This document shows positions 49,350 through 60,229 of a stretch of 64,000 nucleotides of DNA, piece by piece; the first letter of the stretch is position 1, and each line of letters begins with the position of its first letter. The notes under the pieces were generated by a model that was not told the DNA's origin, searched no databases, and saw only the letters and a list, made by a program, of their open reading frames with translations. The stretch is from Isoetes taiwanensis (taxonomy: Eukaryota; Streptophyta; Lycopodiopsida; Isoetales; Isoetaceae). The position numbers and the translations under genes are program-made. The stretch spans positions 2,712,077 through 2,776,076 of the forward strand of contig JAJEKV010000053.1 of NCBI GenBank assembly GCA_021234155.1, written 5' to 3'.

Positions 49350-50017
49350 AGAACCTTTACTTCAGCTAGATCTATGACAGCAGTGTTTGCTTTGGACTTT
49401 GCTCTCTTTCCCACTCTTGTTCTTACCGTCTCCAAAGTATAACTCCCACTGAAAGCATTGGCAGCATTTGTTCTCATCCAGTGCACTTTTAATTGAGTGG
49501 GAATTCCATCCCCTCTTGTTACCTCCAGTACTTTAGCTAGCCAGAATGGCTTCCCAGATTCATCATTATCAGCTGGGACAGCTATGAGCATTCCTATCTG
49601 AATCTCTGAGACTGAACCAGATACTCGAGCAACTTGTTGTGCCGTGCGTCTGGGGCCAGTGTACATGACTCTGTCATCTTCATCTGAGCTAGCCATTATC
49701 TCTACATGTTCCTCTTGATTCTCAACTTGCACAGGGAGAGTTGGCCTAGATGGCCAGTTGAATGTAACTGGTCTTCGACCTTGTAATGAAGCTTGCAACA
49801 TGTCACGTTGCCGAGAAAAAAACTGAGGCCACCATAAAGCATCTACCTCCCCAAAGTGGTTAGAGCATGACTGAAGCAAACCATCTCTTTGACACTGAGC
49901 ACGATTAAGAGGCCACCAAAAAATGAAGATGGGGTCAGAGTGCTTCAGGTCCGAAAGCTGTACGCGGCACATGTGGCTATCCTCAAGCAAAGAATGAGAA
50001 GGAATCCTCATGCCCAT
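48791..50017 (-). CDS. Chimeric ORF: transposase-gene tail fused in frame to LINE RT
   Basis: A single 408-codon minus-strand frame runs from antisense methyltransferase sequence (49,871-50,017), through the copy A transposase-gene part (49,364-49,870; SSDEDDRVMYTGPRRTAQQV, then the chromo/tudor-like GMLIAVPADNDESGKPFWLA and LKVHWMRTNAANAFSGSYTL), directly into the truncated LINE reverse transcriptase (YADDTFTFLQNDGSSLPKFL ... ). The fusion results from the LINE landing in the correct frame and an upstream deletion. No promoter is evident, so expression is doubtful. Confidence 0.75.
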   Translation of the reverse strand: MGMRIPSHSLLEDSHMCRVQLSDLKHSDPIFIFWWPLNRAQCQRDGLLQSCSNHFGEVDALWWPQFFSRQRDMLQASLQGRRPVTFNWPSRPTLPVQVENQEEHVEIMASSDEDDRVMYTGPRRTAQQVARVSGSVSEIQIGMLIAVPADNDESGKPFWLAKVLEVTRGDGIPTQLKVHWMRTNAANAFSGSYTLETVRTRVGKRAKSKANTAVIDLAEVKVLFSIMQYADDTFTFLQNDGSSLPKFLEMLNLFGGASGVHLNKSKSTIILQSEEDEIHGIKVTGHKTATKLLGLPLAVNMNLAGLWDPIVNRMRKKIQMYPKSLSLAGRVEIVNSVIASTHIFFSSAIIADKSSYRKLESAMRDYIRKVREWSPGVSDRLGKKEVRAAKDLFVQAQAPQSKASSGDL

Positions 50018-50587
50018 GTGTCGCCACTAGTTGTGATGGTAGACAGAAGTCAGTGCAACCAATTAAAAGATTATAGGAAGGCATATTTCGAAGATTACAC
50101 CTATTATGTTCTTGGAGGCACACATAGTTATAAAGCAAGAAAAGAACTTTCACAAGAAGAAAGCCGTAATGAAGTCTGGAAGAGCGTGGAAGCACATATC
50201 TACGTGGGGCTGACAGACGAAGAAGCAAAGGTCATTGCCGTGAGTCACAATCTCGACAATGACTTCAGATTAAAAATGAGCCTGATAGACAAGATCCGCT
50301 TTATGCACCGAGCGTGGAGTTCAAACAAATGCATGGAGAGGACTTTAAGAAGCAAAAGAACAAGCTCCAAGAGCTTCGAGAAGCTTGTGTCACATAGTGC
50401 TGCCTTAGTTACGATTCCGATAAGAAGCCTATAATGGCTGTAAAGCAGTACGACAATTACTTCCAGCTTGCCTTCCGAGATGGTCAAGTAAGTAAAACTT
50501 TTAATTATCTTTTAGTATGTTTAATGCGGAGTGAACTGTGCAGTGGCCTCAGACTGTATAAACTTATACCAACCTTGAAAGCAGGGC

Positions 50588-50768
50588 TCGGTATAAATTT
50601 ATACCATGCCTTGGCACGGTATAGACATGGTATAAATTTATACCGATACAACGCACGGTATAAATTTATACTGAGCCCTATACCGAACCTTGGCTCGGTA
50701 TAAATTTATACCGTGCTTTGGATCGGTATAAATTTATACCGTGCCTTGGCTCGGCATAAATTTAAGCC
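50588..50768. repeat. Palindrome array in copy A intron 2
   Basis: Six copies of GGTATAAATTTATACC or close variants, centred near 50,597, 50,636, 50,664, 50,704, 50,732 and 50,760 (spacings 28 or 40), lie in the intron between exons 2 and 3. Spacer words such as CTTGGCTCGG recur between them. Confidence 0.92.
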
Positions 50769-51501
50769 GAGCCCTGCTTTCAAGGTTAGGCTTTCAAGTT
50801 ACGCTACTCAACACTAAATTATTTGACTTCGACCATTAACAGGTTTGGGATCTTCAAGATGGTGAGCTTAAAGAACAAGCTAGCTCCACCGGAAGGAAAC
50901 CAAAAAAAAAATATTGAAGGAAAATAGAAAAACATGAGCATTGTACCCTGGACTCAGCTACAGGGTCTAAAAAGCAAAGAAATTTTCGTACGTCTCCTGG
51001 AGAAGGTTATGGCCAAGGAATTTACTCTGGATGAAATGGCCAAGGAAGCTAAAACGTAAGCCTTTTGTACTATGTTCTTTATTCCTCACTTCGTCTTACA
51101 ACCTCTTTCCTTTTGCAGTCAGAAAGACATTGTCACCTGCCAGTCGGAACTAATGAAGCAACTAAACTTAGAAGACTGGGAGGAGTGCAAGCTTCTTTAC
51201 CCAGTTTGTACGACAGACAGTACAATCAGGGAGCACGCAGTTAACTTCAGTGGCTGGGTAAGTTTTGCAGAAAACATGTTTTGTCTTTGTGCCTTTGTCT
51301 CACTGTTCTCTTACAGAACAAGAAGAAAGGGCTACCAGCAGGCTTTTTGAACCTGGTTCGTAGGGCCAAAGAGGAAAGGCAGAGACTTAAGGCCATTGAA
51401 CAGGGAAAAGAAGTTGGCCCCAGCAGTTTTGACACTAGCTATGAAAGATTTACAATGTTTGATCAGGACTGCTTGTACAAGGTTTCAGGGTGATTGCACT
51501 A

Positions 51502-51531
51502 AACAAGGTTTAAAATGAAACGCACTTATTT
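51502..51531 (+). repeat. Left terminal inverted repeat of copy B
   Basis: It matches the right end (60,230-60,259) with one mismatch over 30 bp. Subterminally it contains a shortened version of the palindromic AAAGATTCC region found in the other ends. Confidence 0.93.
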
Positions 51532-51979
51532 AAGAAGTGCGTTTGAAAGATTCCTTTATAAAAATTGGAAACTTGAAAAAAACAGACAAAATAGGGAGCA
51601 AAATAGATTGTTAAGCAATTAGCATTCGAAATACCCCCAAAAAAGCAACATTTTTGAAGCCTTTTCATTTTTTAAAGAGGAGAAAAAAAAAAAAGCTTGT
51701 TTTGAGGAGGGAGACATTAAATTTAAAAGCTGAATAAGTATTTATTGCTGAAAATAGAAGGAAATATAGTTTGTCTTTTTGCAAGCTTAATATAAGTACT
51801 AAGAAAATTAAACATAGGGAAGACAAAGAGTGTGAAATCATGGAGCAAGAAAGAGTTGCTCTAATTAAGCACTGTTGAAGAGACAAAGCTTTCAGATTAA
51901 AAATCATCATCAAAATATGTTATATTTCTTAGCACATAGTTTACAATGAAAGTTAGTTTGTAATCTTGACTGTATAAAT

Positions 51980-54900
51980 TTATACAACTGGTGGAGGAGG
52001 TGGTTCTTCCCAGTCCACAGGACTCTCGTACCCCTTAGGATCTGACTCTTGTGAGGGTATGATAGCAGAGATGCCTGCTTCTGATTCCAATGGCACAGGT
52101 ACAGGCTGTTTCTCTGGCTCGGGCACCACAGGCTCTAAGTCGACGAACTCCACCTCCTCATCTTTTCTTCCTGTAAGTGGAGGCTGGATTTCTGTGTAAG
52201 TGCCCTTAGCATCGCTAGCACCGTTCTTTGCTCCCAGTTCCTCGTTTTCATCAGGAAAGGATTCACAAGAGCTTATCCCGGTCCCCGATGAAACTTACTT
52301 TATTTGGGTCTATGTCGATCGAGAGGCGACATTGCGGCCCTCGCTTAAGGGCGCAAATCTGGCACATGGTGCCCGATCCGAGAAAAGGCATCTAAGATCC
52401 GGTCTCGAGGCGAAAACCATCAGATCAAATTATTAATAAGCCCATTTGTGGCTTGATAATGGGACACCACGGCGCCTTGTCATTTGTGGGTCTCTTAATT
52501 TCTGCGTAACAATTTGGGAACCGAAATGCATTGCGGGGAGGAGTCTTCTCATTCTGCGTGTTGAAATGAACCATGGTTTTTGGTGTCCGCTACCGTGTAA
52601 AACCTATATGAAAATGCTCAAAACAACTCACTAAGCGCGGACCACCACCATGACCCTTGACGTTTGTTTTAAGCCTGCCAAGCAAAGCAGCAATAAAAAA
52701 TTAGTAGAAAGAAAACAAGGAAAATAAGTTACCCCAGTGGTGTGGCGGTATAAACTTATACCACGGTTTCCTTGCTGTATAAATTTATACCACGCGGCAA
52801 GCCAGTATAAATTTATCTCTGAACATTGCTAATTTGTATAAATTTATACCACGGTTGTTCCAGCCTTTAAAATTCAAACCTTAAGACAGATGTGGTATAA
52901 ATTTATACCTAGGAGTTAATGTAAAAAAAAAAAGCGTTAAATGTAAAGCTTACCAAACGCAGTTTTCGAAGCCAGCGTTGCAGACAGCTCCCATAGGTTT
53001 AAGCACCGACATCGTCTGCAGGTCGGAATGAAAAATAATGACCCTCCAGTTTTCAGATGTCGTGACTTCTTTTAGGCCATCCAAGAAAGAACGGACTTGC
53101 ACGTGAGTGAAAGCCTCCTCGTCAAAAGCGCTATCCTTGATTTTGAAGCCATAAGGAATATCTGCAATGCATAATGTAAAATTTTGTTTGTCTAAAAGAG
53201 TCCCCAATCTTGTGCAGTCACCCTGAACAACCCTGTACTGGACGTCCTGATTAAATGTAGTAAATCTCTCGTAAGTAGTGTCAAAACTGGAAGTGGCGAC
53301 CTCTTTACCCTGTTCAATTGCCTTAAGCCTTTGCCTCTCCTCCTTGGCCCTACGAACCAGGTTTAAGAATCCAGTTGGTAGCCCCTTCTTCTTGTTCTGT
53401 AAGAATAATGTGAGACAAAGGCACATAGACAGAACATATTTTATGCAAAACCTACCCAGCCACTGAAGTTAACAGCGTGCTCTCTGATGATACTATCTGT
53501 GGTGCAACTTGGGTACAAAAGCTTGCACTCCTCCCAGTCCTCTAGGTTGAGCTGCTTCATTAACTCAGCCTGGCAGGTGACAATATCTTTTTGACTGCAA
53601 AGAAAATAATATTGTAAGACAAAAAAAGGTAGAAACAACACGGCAAAGCAAGTGGGGCTTACGTCTTAGCTTCCTTAGCCATCTCGTCCAATGTGAATTC
53701 TTTGGCAACTACTTTTTCCAACAGGCGAACAAATATTTCTTTGCTTTTGAGACCCTGTAACTGCGTCCAGGGTACAATGCTCATATTTTTTTGTTTTGAT
53801 TCACCACCTTTCTTTGGTTTCTTTCCTGCGGCGCTAGCTTGTTCTTTAAGCTCATTATCCTCGAACATACAGAAAATCCTCTCTTGAAGATCCCACACCT
53901 GAAAATGGTCAGACGAAGTTTAGTGTTGATTGGCGTAAGAGAAAGGACATTGGATCGAGTCGGCGGTATAAATTTATCTGTGTGCGGTCGCAGGTATAAA
54001 TTTATCGCGTGCCGTCGCGGTATAAATTTATACCGCGTGCTCGGCCGCAGATAAATTTATACCCCGGAGGGCACCGGTACAAATTTAGACCGCGACCGAA
54101 TGGTATAAATTTATACCGGCCAGACGCGGTATAAATTTATCCCGCGACACGGCGCAGGTATAAATTTATATGCGGGGCCCGACGCGGTATAAATTTATAC
54201 CGTGACTCGTCACTTGTAACCACGCTAAACAAACTACAAAAGACAGAAAGAAAGCATTTACTCACTTGACCATCTCTAAATGCGAGCTGAAAGTAGTTAT
54301 CGTATTGTTTTACTGCCATAATGGGCTTCTTATCAGAGTCATAACTGAGGCAGCACTCTGTCACGCAGGCTTCTCGAAGTTCCTGCAGCTTGTTCTTTTG
54401 CTTTTTAAAATCCTCTCCATGCGCTTGTTTAAATTCCACGTACTCACGGTGCATGAAGCGGATCTTGTCTATCAAACTCATCTTCAATCTAAAGTCATTG
54501 TCGAGATTATGACTCACGGCAATGACTTTTGCTTCTTCATCTGTTACACCCACGTAGATGTGCGCTTCCACACTCTTCCACACTTCGTTACGGCTTTCTT
54601 CCTTTGCTAGTTCTTTTCTTGCCTTGTAACTATGTGTGCCACCAAGAACGTAGTATGTGTAATCTTCAAAGTCAGCCTTCTTATAATCTTTTAGTTGGTT
54701 GCACTGACTCCTGTCCACCATAACAACTAGTGGCGACACATGGGCATGAGGATTCCTTCTCATTCTTTGTTAGCCACATGTGCCGCATACAGCTTCCGGA
54801 CCTGTAGCACTCTAACCCCATCTTCATTTTTAGGTGGCCTCTTAATAGTGCTCAATGTCAAAGATATAGTTTGCTTAAGCAGTTTAGTTTCATTCACCCG

Positions 54901-55686
54901 CTTAAGAATAGCACTTGATTTATCTGTGGGCTTCACAACAATATCTGCACCAGGAGCCTTCTGAAGTGCTTCTGCTGACTCCTCTATAGTCAATTGCTTT
55001 GTGGTTCTAGACCTTTTTTTTGTGGGAGCCTGTGTATCTACTACCAGGGAATGCTTCCTACCCTTTCCCTTTGGTATTACTATATCCTCCTCTTCCTCTT
55101 CTTCTTCTACTTCCTCAATTTTTTCTTCCTCATCGTTAGGAGTGGGGTACCACAGACCTTTGACCAACACCTTGTCTTCGCAAAGCACCACTGACATCAA
55201 AATGTCCACCAGGATCCCCCCTATCTGAATGTCTGCGGGGTTAAGTTAGGAGGATGACGGTATAAATTTATACGCAAGCCACTAAGAATAACTTACATAG
55301 CCGCCCTTGTAATTTTCAGATATGTACTCATGCACGTCTTTGGGCTTGCACATGCTTAATCTAAGCATTTTACTGTTAAGAACATAAAAGACTTCCCCTT
55401 TGTCATGCATGCACTTCATTAAAATTTCATCTTCGTTTTCTGTAGTAGCCAGGTTTATAATTTCGCCGGCAGGATAATAATCATCGGCCTTGTACTTGCC
55501 CTTCCCTGACTGATGGCACAAGTACAGGTACGCCTCAGTTGGTTTGCTCTCTCTTGCTCCCCTGTGGACGTACCACGTCTGGTCTGTTAGTTCGTACGTC
55601 TGTGGCTCTATTGGTGCAGCCTTTGAAGATTGGCCTTTCTGTACAAATTTTATCCTTGGGCCGGAACTGTGCGTTAAAAAACCCAT
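51980..55686 (-). CDS. ParB-like domain/amino-type DNA methyltransferase, six exons
   Basis: Six minus-strand exons with phase-consistent GT-AG borders: 55,686-55,297; 55,224-54,266; 53,898-53,663; 53,594-53,456; 53,396-52,954; 52,674-51,980 (about 950 codons). Order of parts: N-terminal unknown region (YELTDQTWYVHRG); acidic stretch and basic nuclear-signal-like KGKGRK and KKRSRTTK; ParB-like fold (VSPLVVMVDRSQCNQLKDYK, YYVLGGTHSYKARKEL, DEEAKVIAVSHNLDNDFRLK); linker; motif IV ADIPYGF; motif-VIII-like VWLKTNVKGHGGGPR; FEHFHIGFY; C-terminal motif I DAFSGSGT; acidic tail. Motif IV before motif I is the order of beta-class m4C/m6A methyltransferases. ParB plus methyltransferase is a known bacterial/phage pairing (COG1475 with COG0863). 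Damage: a 7-bp loss near 54,770 relative to copy A and several indels in exon 6. The target base is unknown. Confidence 0.85.
52747..52909. repeat. Palindrome array in copy B intron 5
   Basis: Five TATAAATTTATA-type palindromes lie in the intron between exons 5 and 6. The same intron of copy A carries its own array at 62,889-63,049. Confidence 0.92.
53965..54201. repeat. Palindrome array in copy B intron 2
   Basis: Nine palindromes have centres 26-29 bp apart (near 53,972, 54,000, 54,026, 54,055, 54,083, 54,109, 54,135, 54,164 and 54,193). The spacers are GC-rich (GCGGTCG-like). It occupies the same intron as the copy A array at 50,588-50,768. Confidence 0.93.
55257..55274. repeat. Single palindrome in copy B intron 1
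   Basis: One GGTATAAATTTATACG unit sits in the short intron between exons 1 and 2. Confidence 0.85.
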
Positions 55687-55890
55687 TTTTTAAGTAAGAA
55701 AGCGAAACATTTTTCGACTTTTTGACACACAAAAACAGTAAAAACAGAGGCTAGAAGGGCATAAAATCCACAATAAATTAACACTTCTTTTGTCTTATTT
55801 AAGCTTAAAACACAACAATGTTACTAAAATATTAAGGTTCAGGTCCATATTTTAAGCGCTAGACACCAATTTTCCGAAACTATTTTGAAA

Positions 55891-56224
55891 CGGTATAAAT
55901 TTATATAAGCCGAGCAAAGCGGTATAAATTTATCTTGAGAGATGGCTCGGATCGATATAAATTTAGACGCCTTGTGCTCGAGCGGTATAAATTTATACCG
56001 TTCCAGAACACATTCGGTATAAATTTATACCGCAAGTGTTCTTGAACGGTAAAAATTTAGACCGCTCGTGTATCCAATGCAGATAAATTTATACCGCTCA
56101 AGAACACTAGCGGTATAAATTTATACACGAATGTGTTCGAACGGTATAAATTTATACCGCCGAAAGCACAAAAGTGCGTATAAATTTATACCGATCCAGA
56201 GCCATCTCGGTATAAATTTATACC
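55891..56224. promoter_or_regulatory. Phased array of 11 palindromes between the divergent genes
   Basis: Eleven copies of GGTATAAATTTATACC or near variants are centred at 55,899.5, 55,928.5, 55,961.5, 55,991.5, 56,023.5, 56,055.5, 56,087.5, 56,119.5, 56,150.5, 56,184.5 and 56,216.5. The mean spacing is 31.7 bp, three turns of B-form DNA. It lies about 200 bp upstream of the methyltransferase ATG and about 480 bp upstream of the second gene's ATG. Each unit contains TATAAAT on both strands. It could be a bidirectional promoter, an operator array for an element protein, or a transposase-binding region. The function is inferred from position and spacing only. Confidence 0.85.
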
Positions 56225-56519
56225 GTGGGGGCTTACACTCTAACAGATTAAAACAAAATGGAAACTAATACGATGCGGAAAGTAGACTTACGTGGCCATG
56301 ACCGTATGAACTAAGCGTATAGACGCGTTAGGAGAGCAAATAAGAAGGGGTATATAAATTTTTTGGACCATGACATGGCCTATCTCGACTCGAATTCATC
56401 TTTGCGTATATGGAAAATAGGGTGGCGGTCTTGCGGGCTTAAGTACCCCATATATCTAAGTGCCGCTAAGTATAAGCGTTTCTCCATAAAGTTTCTAATA
56501 CAAGTGTCTGTGAGTTTTA

Positions 56520-56685
56520 GGTATAAATTTATACGTTTTACGTTCTATGTTGCCCTCCTCTGTAAAAAATTTATACCATCTTATAAATTTTTTTCTTTTT
56601 TTTTTTTTCCCTTTCTGTATAAATTTATACCATCTATATAAATTTATACCGTCTGTTCTTACGTGTAGTATAAATTTATACACGA
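56520..56685. repeat. Second, looser palindrome cluster upstream of the plus-strand gene
   Basis: Four TATAAATTTATA-type units and partial units (AATTTATACC) lie within the 190 bp before the ATG at 56,708, mixed with a T-run at 56,592-56,608. Confidence 0.85.
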
Positions 56686-56707
56686 TTATGCCGCTAACTT
56701 TCTGAGT

Positions 56708-59700
56708 ATGGCTCGAGAGAAAAGAACCGCAGAGCCTCCAACTCCTGTTCGCAGGCTCCCTCCTGCAATGACTTTCACACCTCCTCAACAGACACCAGGA
56801 AGTAGTCACGAATATTCTAGCTCCGACATTCCAACACCCAGCTCTGTTGAGCTTACTCCAGCACGACCACCTCGGCTTCCACCACCAGTTCAATTTACTC
56901 CACCACACCACCTCCCTCACGAGCGTCGTTTGCCCCCACCAATGCGTTTTACTCCACCACAGGCTAGAGAGCTCGGACTACCTACTCCAGTTCATTTTAG
57001 TACATTAAGCCCATAGTCCACAAGTAGGCTCCCTCCACGGAGGCAAATCACACCAACTCCATCCATTTCGCTAAATGGTACTACAACAAGTGGGAGCAGT
57101 CAGCGACACGCAACTCCTGTGTTCTACGACACTTCAGGAGCTGGTCAACTACGTCACCAACCTCGATTACTTTTTCCCAGAGAGAGGGAAAGCACCTCCC
57201 CCCAGGACTTGACCACATCAAACCTCTCAGCATCTACAAGCACACCTCATGTTGATCTTTCAGACGAAGAAACACCTCATGTTGATGTCTCAAACGAGGA
57301 CCTACCAAAGCCACAAGACTCCATGTTCGAATTCAAAGCCCCTGCAAGTAAGAATCTTAAGCGTAACTTACACAAGAAAGCATGTATACAACCGTTAGAA
57401 GAAAGAAACTCATGGACGAGGCTCACTTGCGGGCAACACATACAAAGCACTGTTGTTCTCAACGTTGTTTGCTTAAGATTGGACTAAAGGAATTGAGGTT
57501 GATTAAATGATAGTTCTGAGTTCAATGACTCGCTAGACCAAAGGGGCTACTTAGCCTTCAATATTAGGCCGATGATGGTGAGAAGTTTACTTACACATTG
57601 GTGGCCACACCACAATCAAAACGACCTTCAAATTGATTCATGCTTTAGGCGTGACGACTTGACCGCTGAAGAAAAGGCTTGACAAGAATCCGGGCATCAA
57701 TGACTCTTGCCATTCGGGGAGGCATAACCGAAATTCATGCCCTTCAATGTGTTTTCTGGATGGAAGGTTTCTTTAAGGAGTCTTGTGAGAAACTCCCTAA
57801 CAGCCCTATATACCACTTGAGTGACAATTTCCGCGAAACAAGAAGTCTACGATAATTATAAGGAGATGTGTGTTGAGGCTTGGAGAACGGCTTTATGCTG
57901 CTACTCTTACTTTCTTGTGCTCGGAAAAAGAGTTTTCTCGGCGTGTCCATTCCTAGAAAGCATAGGATGTCTGTTTGTGCTACATGCTCAATTAAAAGCT
58001 TCGAGACAAAATGCAAGGACACTTCACACACTAAAAGTAAGCTTCGGGGACGTGTTCTTGCCTAGTTCTACTTAAAAGTAGGTTCTTTCCTAAACATATT
58101 TTCATTTTAGGATGCATTGAAGGAGAAACCCGAACAAACCACAGAGAGAACAACAATCTTTGGAAAGGAGAAAATTGACAAAACATAGGAAGAAAAGACC
58201 GGAACAACCACTCAACTACATATCGGTTGTTATTGATGGAATGGACGGAAGAAGACCACCCTACCACATTTTGTCAATGTGCCTAAGGATCTTCTTGAAG
58301 AAGATTTCATACATCCGCATGTTGTTGGTGCTATGGTATTTAATGGAAAACTCTCTTGCAAGGCATTTTTGAATTATCCAAATATTCATGCTGATCCAAA
58401 TCTCACTATCACAATATTGAATAAGCTTCTTTCCAATCTAGAACATATACCCACCGTTCTCAGATCTTGACTAGACAACACGACAAGGGAAAATAAGAAT
58501 CAGTTGTTTGCTTACATTGCTATGCTAGTAGTAGAAACAAATCTTCAAGAAGGTGAAGATTGGTTTCACCGCTTGTTGGTCATACACACGATCAAATTGA
58601 TCGGATGTTCAAGTGGGTTCTCTAAGCGTCTTGCTTTCGAAAAAAGCTCTCGACCTACCAAAGAATGATTGAGGTTATCCAAGATTCCTACAATCCTCGT
58701 CCGGACATCGAGTTATTGGAAGAAACTTATGATTTCAAAGAATGGATTTTTCTGAGAGATCAACTGGTCACCGTGCTATTGAGCCCTTGAGAAACATTAC
58801 ATTTCAGCATCGGATCAAAATTTCACTTGAAGATGGCAAGGCCATCTTACAAGGAAAGAAATATGCCACATCCTTGCGATGGCGACCAAAGTATTATTCA
58901 ATTCATTAGCACCATCCCCAATACTAGTTCCATGCTCTCTGCCCGAAAAAATGCCTCTAAAAAGCTTGAAAGAAATCACAAAGAGTAAAAAGGAGGGAAG
59001 AGCATTTGACTCAAACAAATCATTGGATTATATTGAGACAAGTATTGGTCATGCTCTAACCACTTTGGGGGAGGCGAGATGCTTTATGGTGGCCTCAGTT
59101 TTTTTCTCGACAGCGTGACATGTTGCAAGCTTCATTACAAGGTCGAAGAACGGTTACATTCAAGCGGCCATCTAGGCAAACTCTCCACTGTGCAAGTTGA
59201 GAATCAAGAGGAACATGTAGAGATATTGGCTAGCTCGGATGAAGATAATGAGTCATGTACAGCGGCCCCAGGCATACGGCACAACAAGTTGCTAGAGTAT
59301 CTGGTTCGGTCCGGAGATTGAAAAAGGAATGCTCATAGCTGTCCCAGTGATAATGATGAATCTGGGGAAGCCATTCGGCTAGCTAAAGTACTGGAGGTAA
59401 CAAGAGAGGATGGAATTCCCACTCAACTAAAGGTGCACTGGATGAGAACAAATGCTGCCAGTGCTTTTAGTGGGAGTTATACTTTGGAGATGGTAAAAAC
59501 AGGAGTGGGAAAGAGAGCAAAGTCAAAGCAAAGCAACTTTGTCATAGATCTAGCCAAGTAAAGGTTCTTGCATATGGCTTTGTTACATTGCTTTGCTAAT
59601 AAGTTACGTATGGTCACTCAAACTTTAATAAGGTCGGCATGTGGATTAGACAAACAACCTAGAAAGGTGGCAAAAAAAGATGATGATGAAGACTCACTTG

Positions 59701-59846
59701 TAGACAGTGAGGAAGAAGATCGTTCGAGTACATCCGATCTTTGAGAGTGAAGCCGGGATGAAGGCTCAAGTGATCGGGGGATTAAATGAGTCTGAGGATG
59801 AGATGCATTCTGATCTTCTTTCGCAAAATGTAAGTTTGTCCGATGA
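56708..59846 (+). pseudogene. DUF7869-like putative transposase gene of copy B
   Basis: The ATG at 56,708 opens a proline-rich N-terminus with a repeated R-x-L-P-P-x-x-x-F-T-P-P motif. The frame continues past one TAG (57,014-57,016, CAG-to-TAG type) to 57,487. Further on, across many frameshifts, come a Cys-rich part (near 57,450 and HRMSVCATCSIKSFE near 57,960-58,005) and a putative DDE-like core: NYISVVIDGMD (58,213), HPHVVGAMVFNGKLSCKAFL (58,312), LDNTTRENKNQ (58,471) and VGHTHDQIDRMF (58,575-58,610). I recall this core as Pfam DUF7869, a transposon-associated domain of uncertain activity. A chromo/tudor-like module (AKVLEVTREDGIPTQLKVHW, about 59,380-59,440) and an acidic tail end at the TGA at 59,844-59,846. 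It is divergent from the methyltransferase gene. It is the likely transposase, inactive here. Confidence 0.72.
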
Positions 59847-60229
59847 CTTCGAACATGTAAAGAACGAAAGTCACGAGTGATGAGTGTTTGTCAAAATGTC
59901 CTATATTTTTGACAATTTTGTTCATAATTTTGTACAATTTTCACAACCTTGAATATATCACTTCTTTGTCACTCTACTACCCTTGCTATTTTTTTTATTG
60001 CCCCATTTTTTCTACACTTTATAATAGTAACTATTTTTTGTTCTAGTTTAGGAGGATGAAAATTGCTATTTAAAATTTTTGCACGAAAGTTATGTTCAAT
60101 CAACCCCTCAAAAATGGTACCTAAATTACTTAAATTGTCACACCTGTCACAAAAAAATCTTAAAAATGGACTTTTTAAAGGGAATTTTAGGGAATCTTTC
60201 AAAGATTCCTTTTGAAGTGTGTTTCCAGC

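Noticed and set aside
49983..50487. Minus-strand frames opposite the copy A ParB-like exon
   Set aside because: The plus strand carries the conserved exon with correct splice sites, so the antisense frames are shadows.
55891..56224. CRISPR-like array
   Set aside because: Palindromic 16-bp units with ~16-bp spacers superficially resemble one, but the setting is eukaryotic, there are no cas genes, spacers are short and partly repeated, and units diverge along the array.
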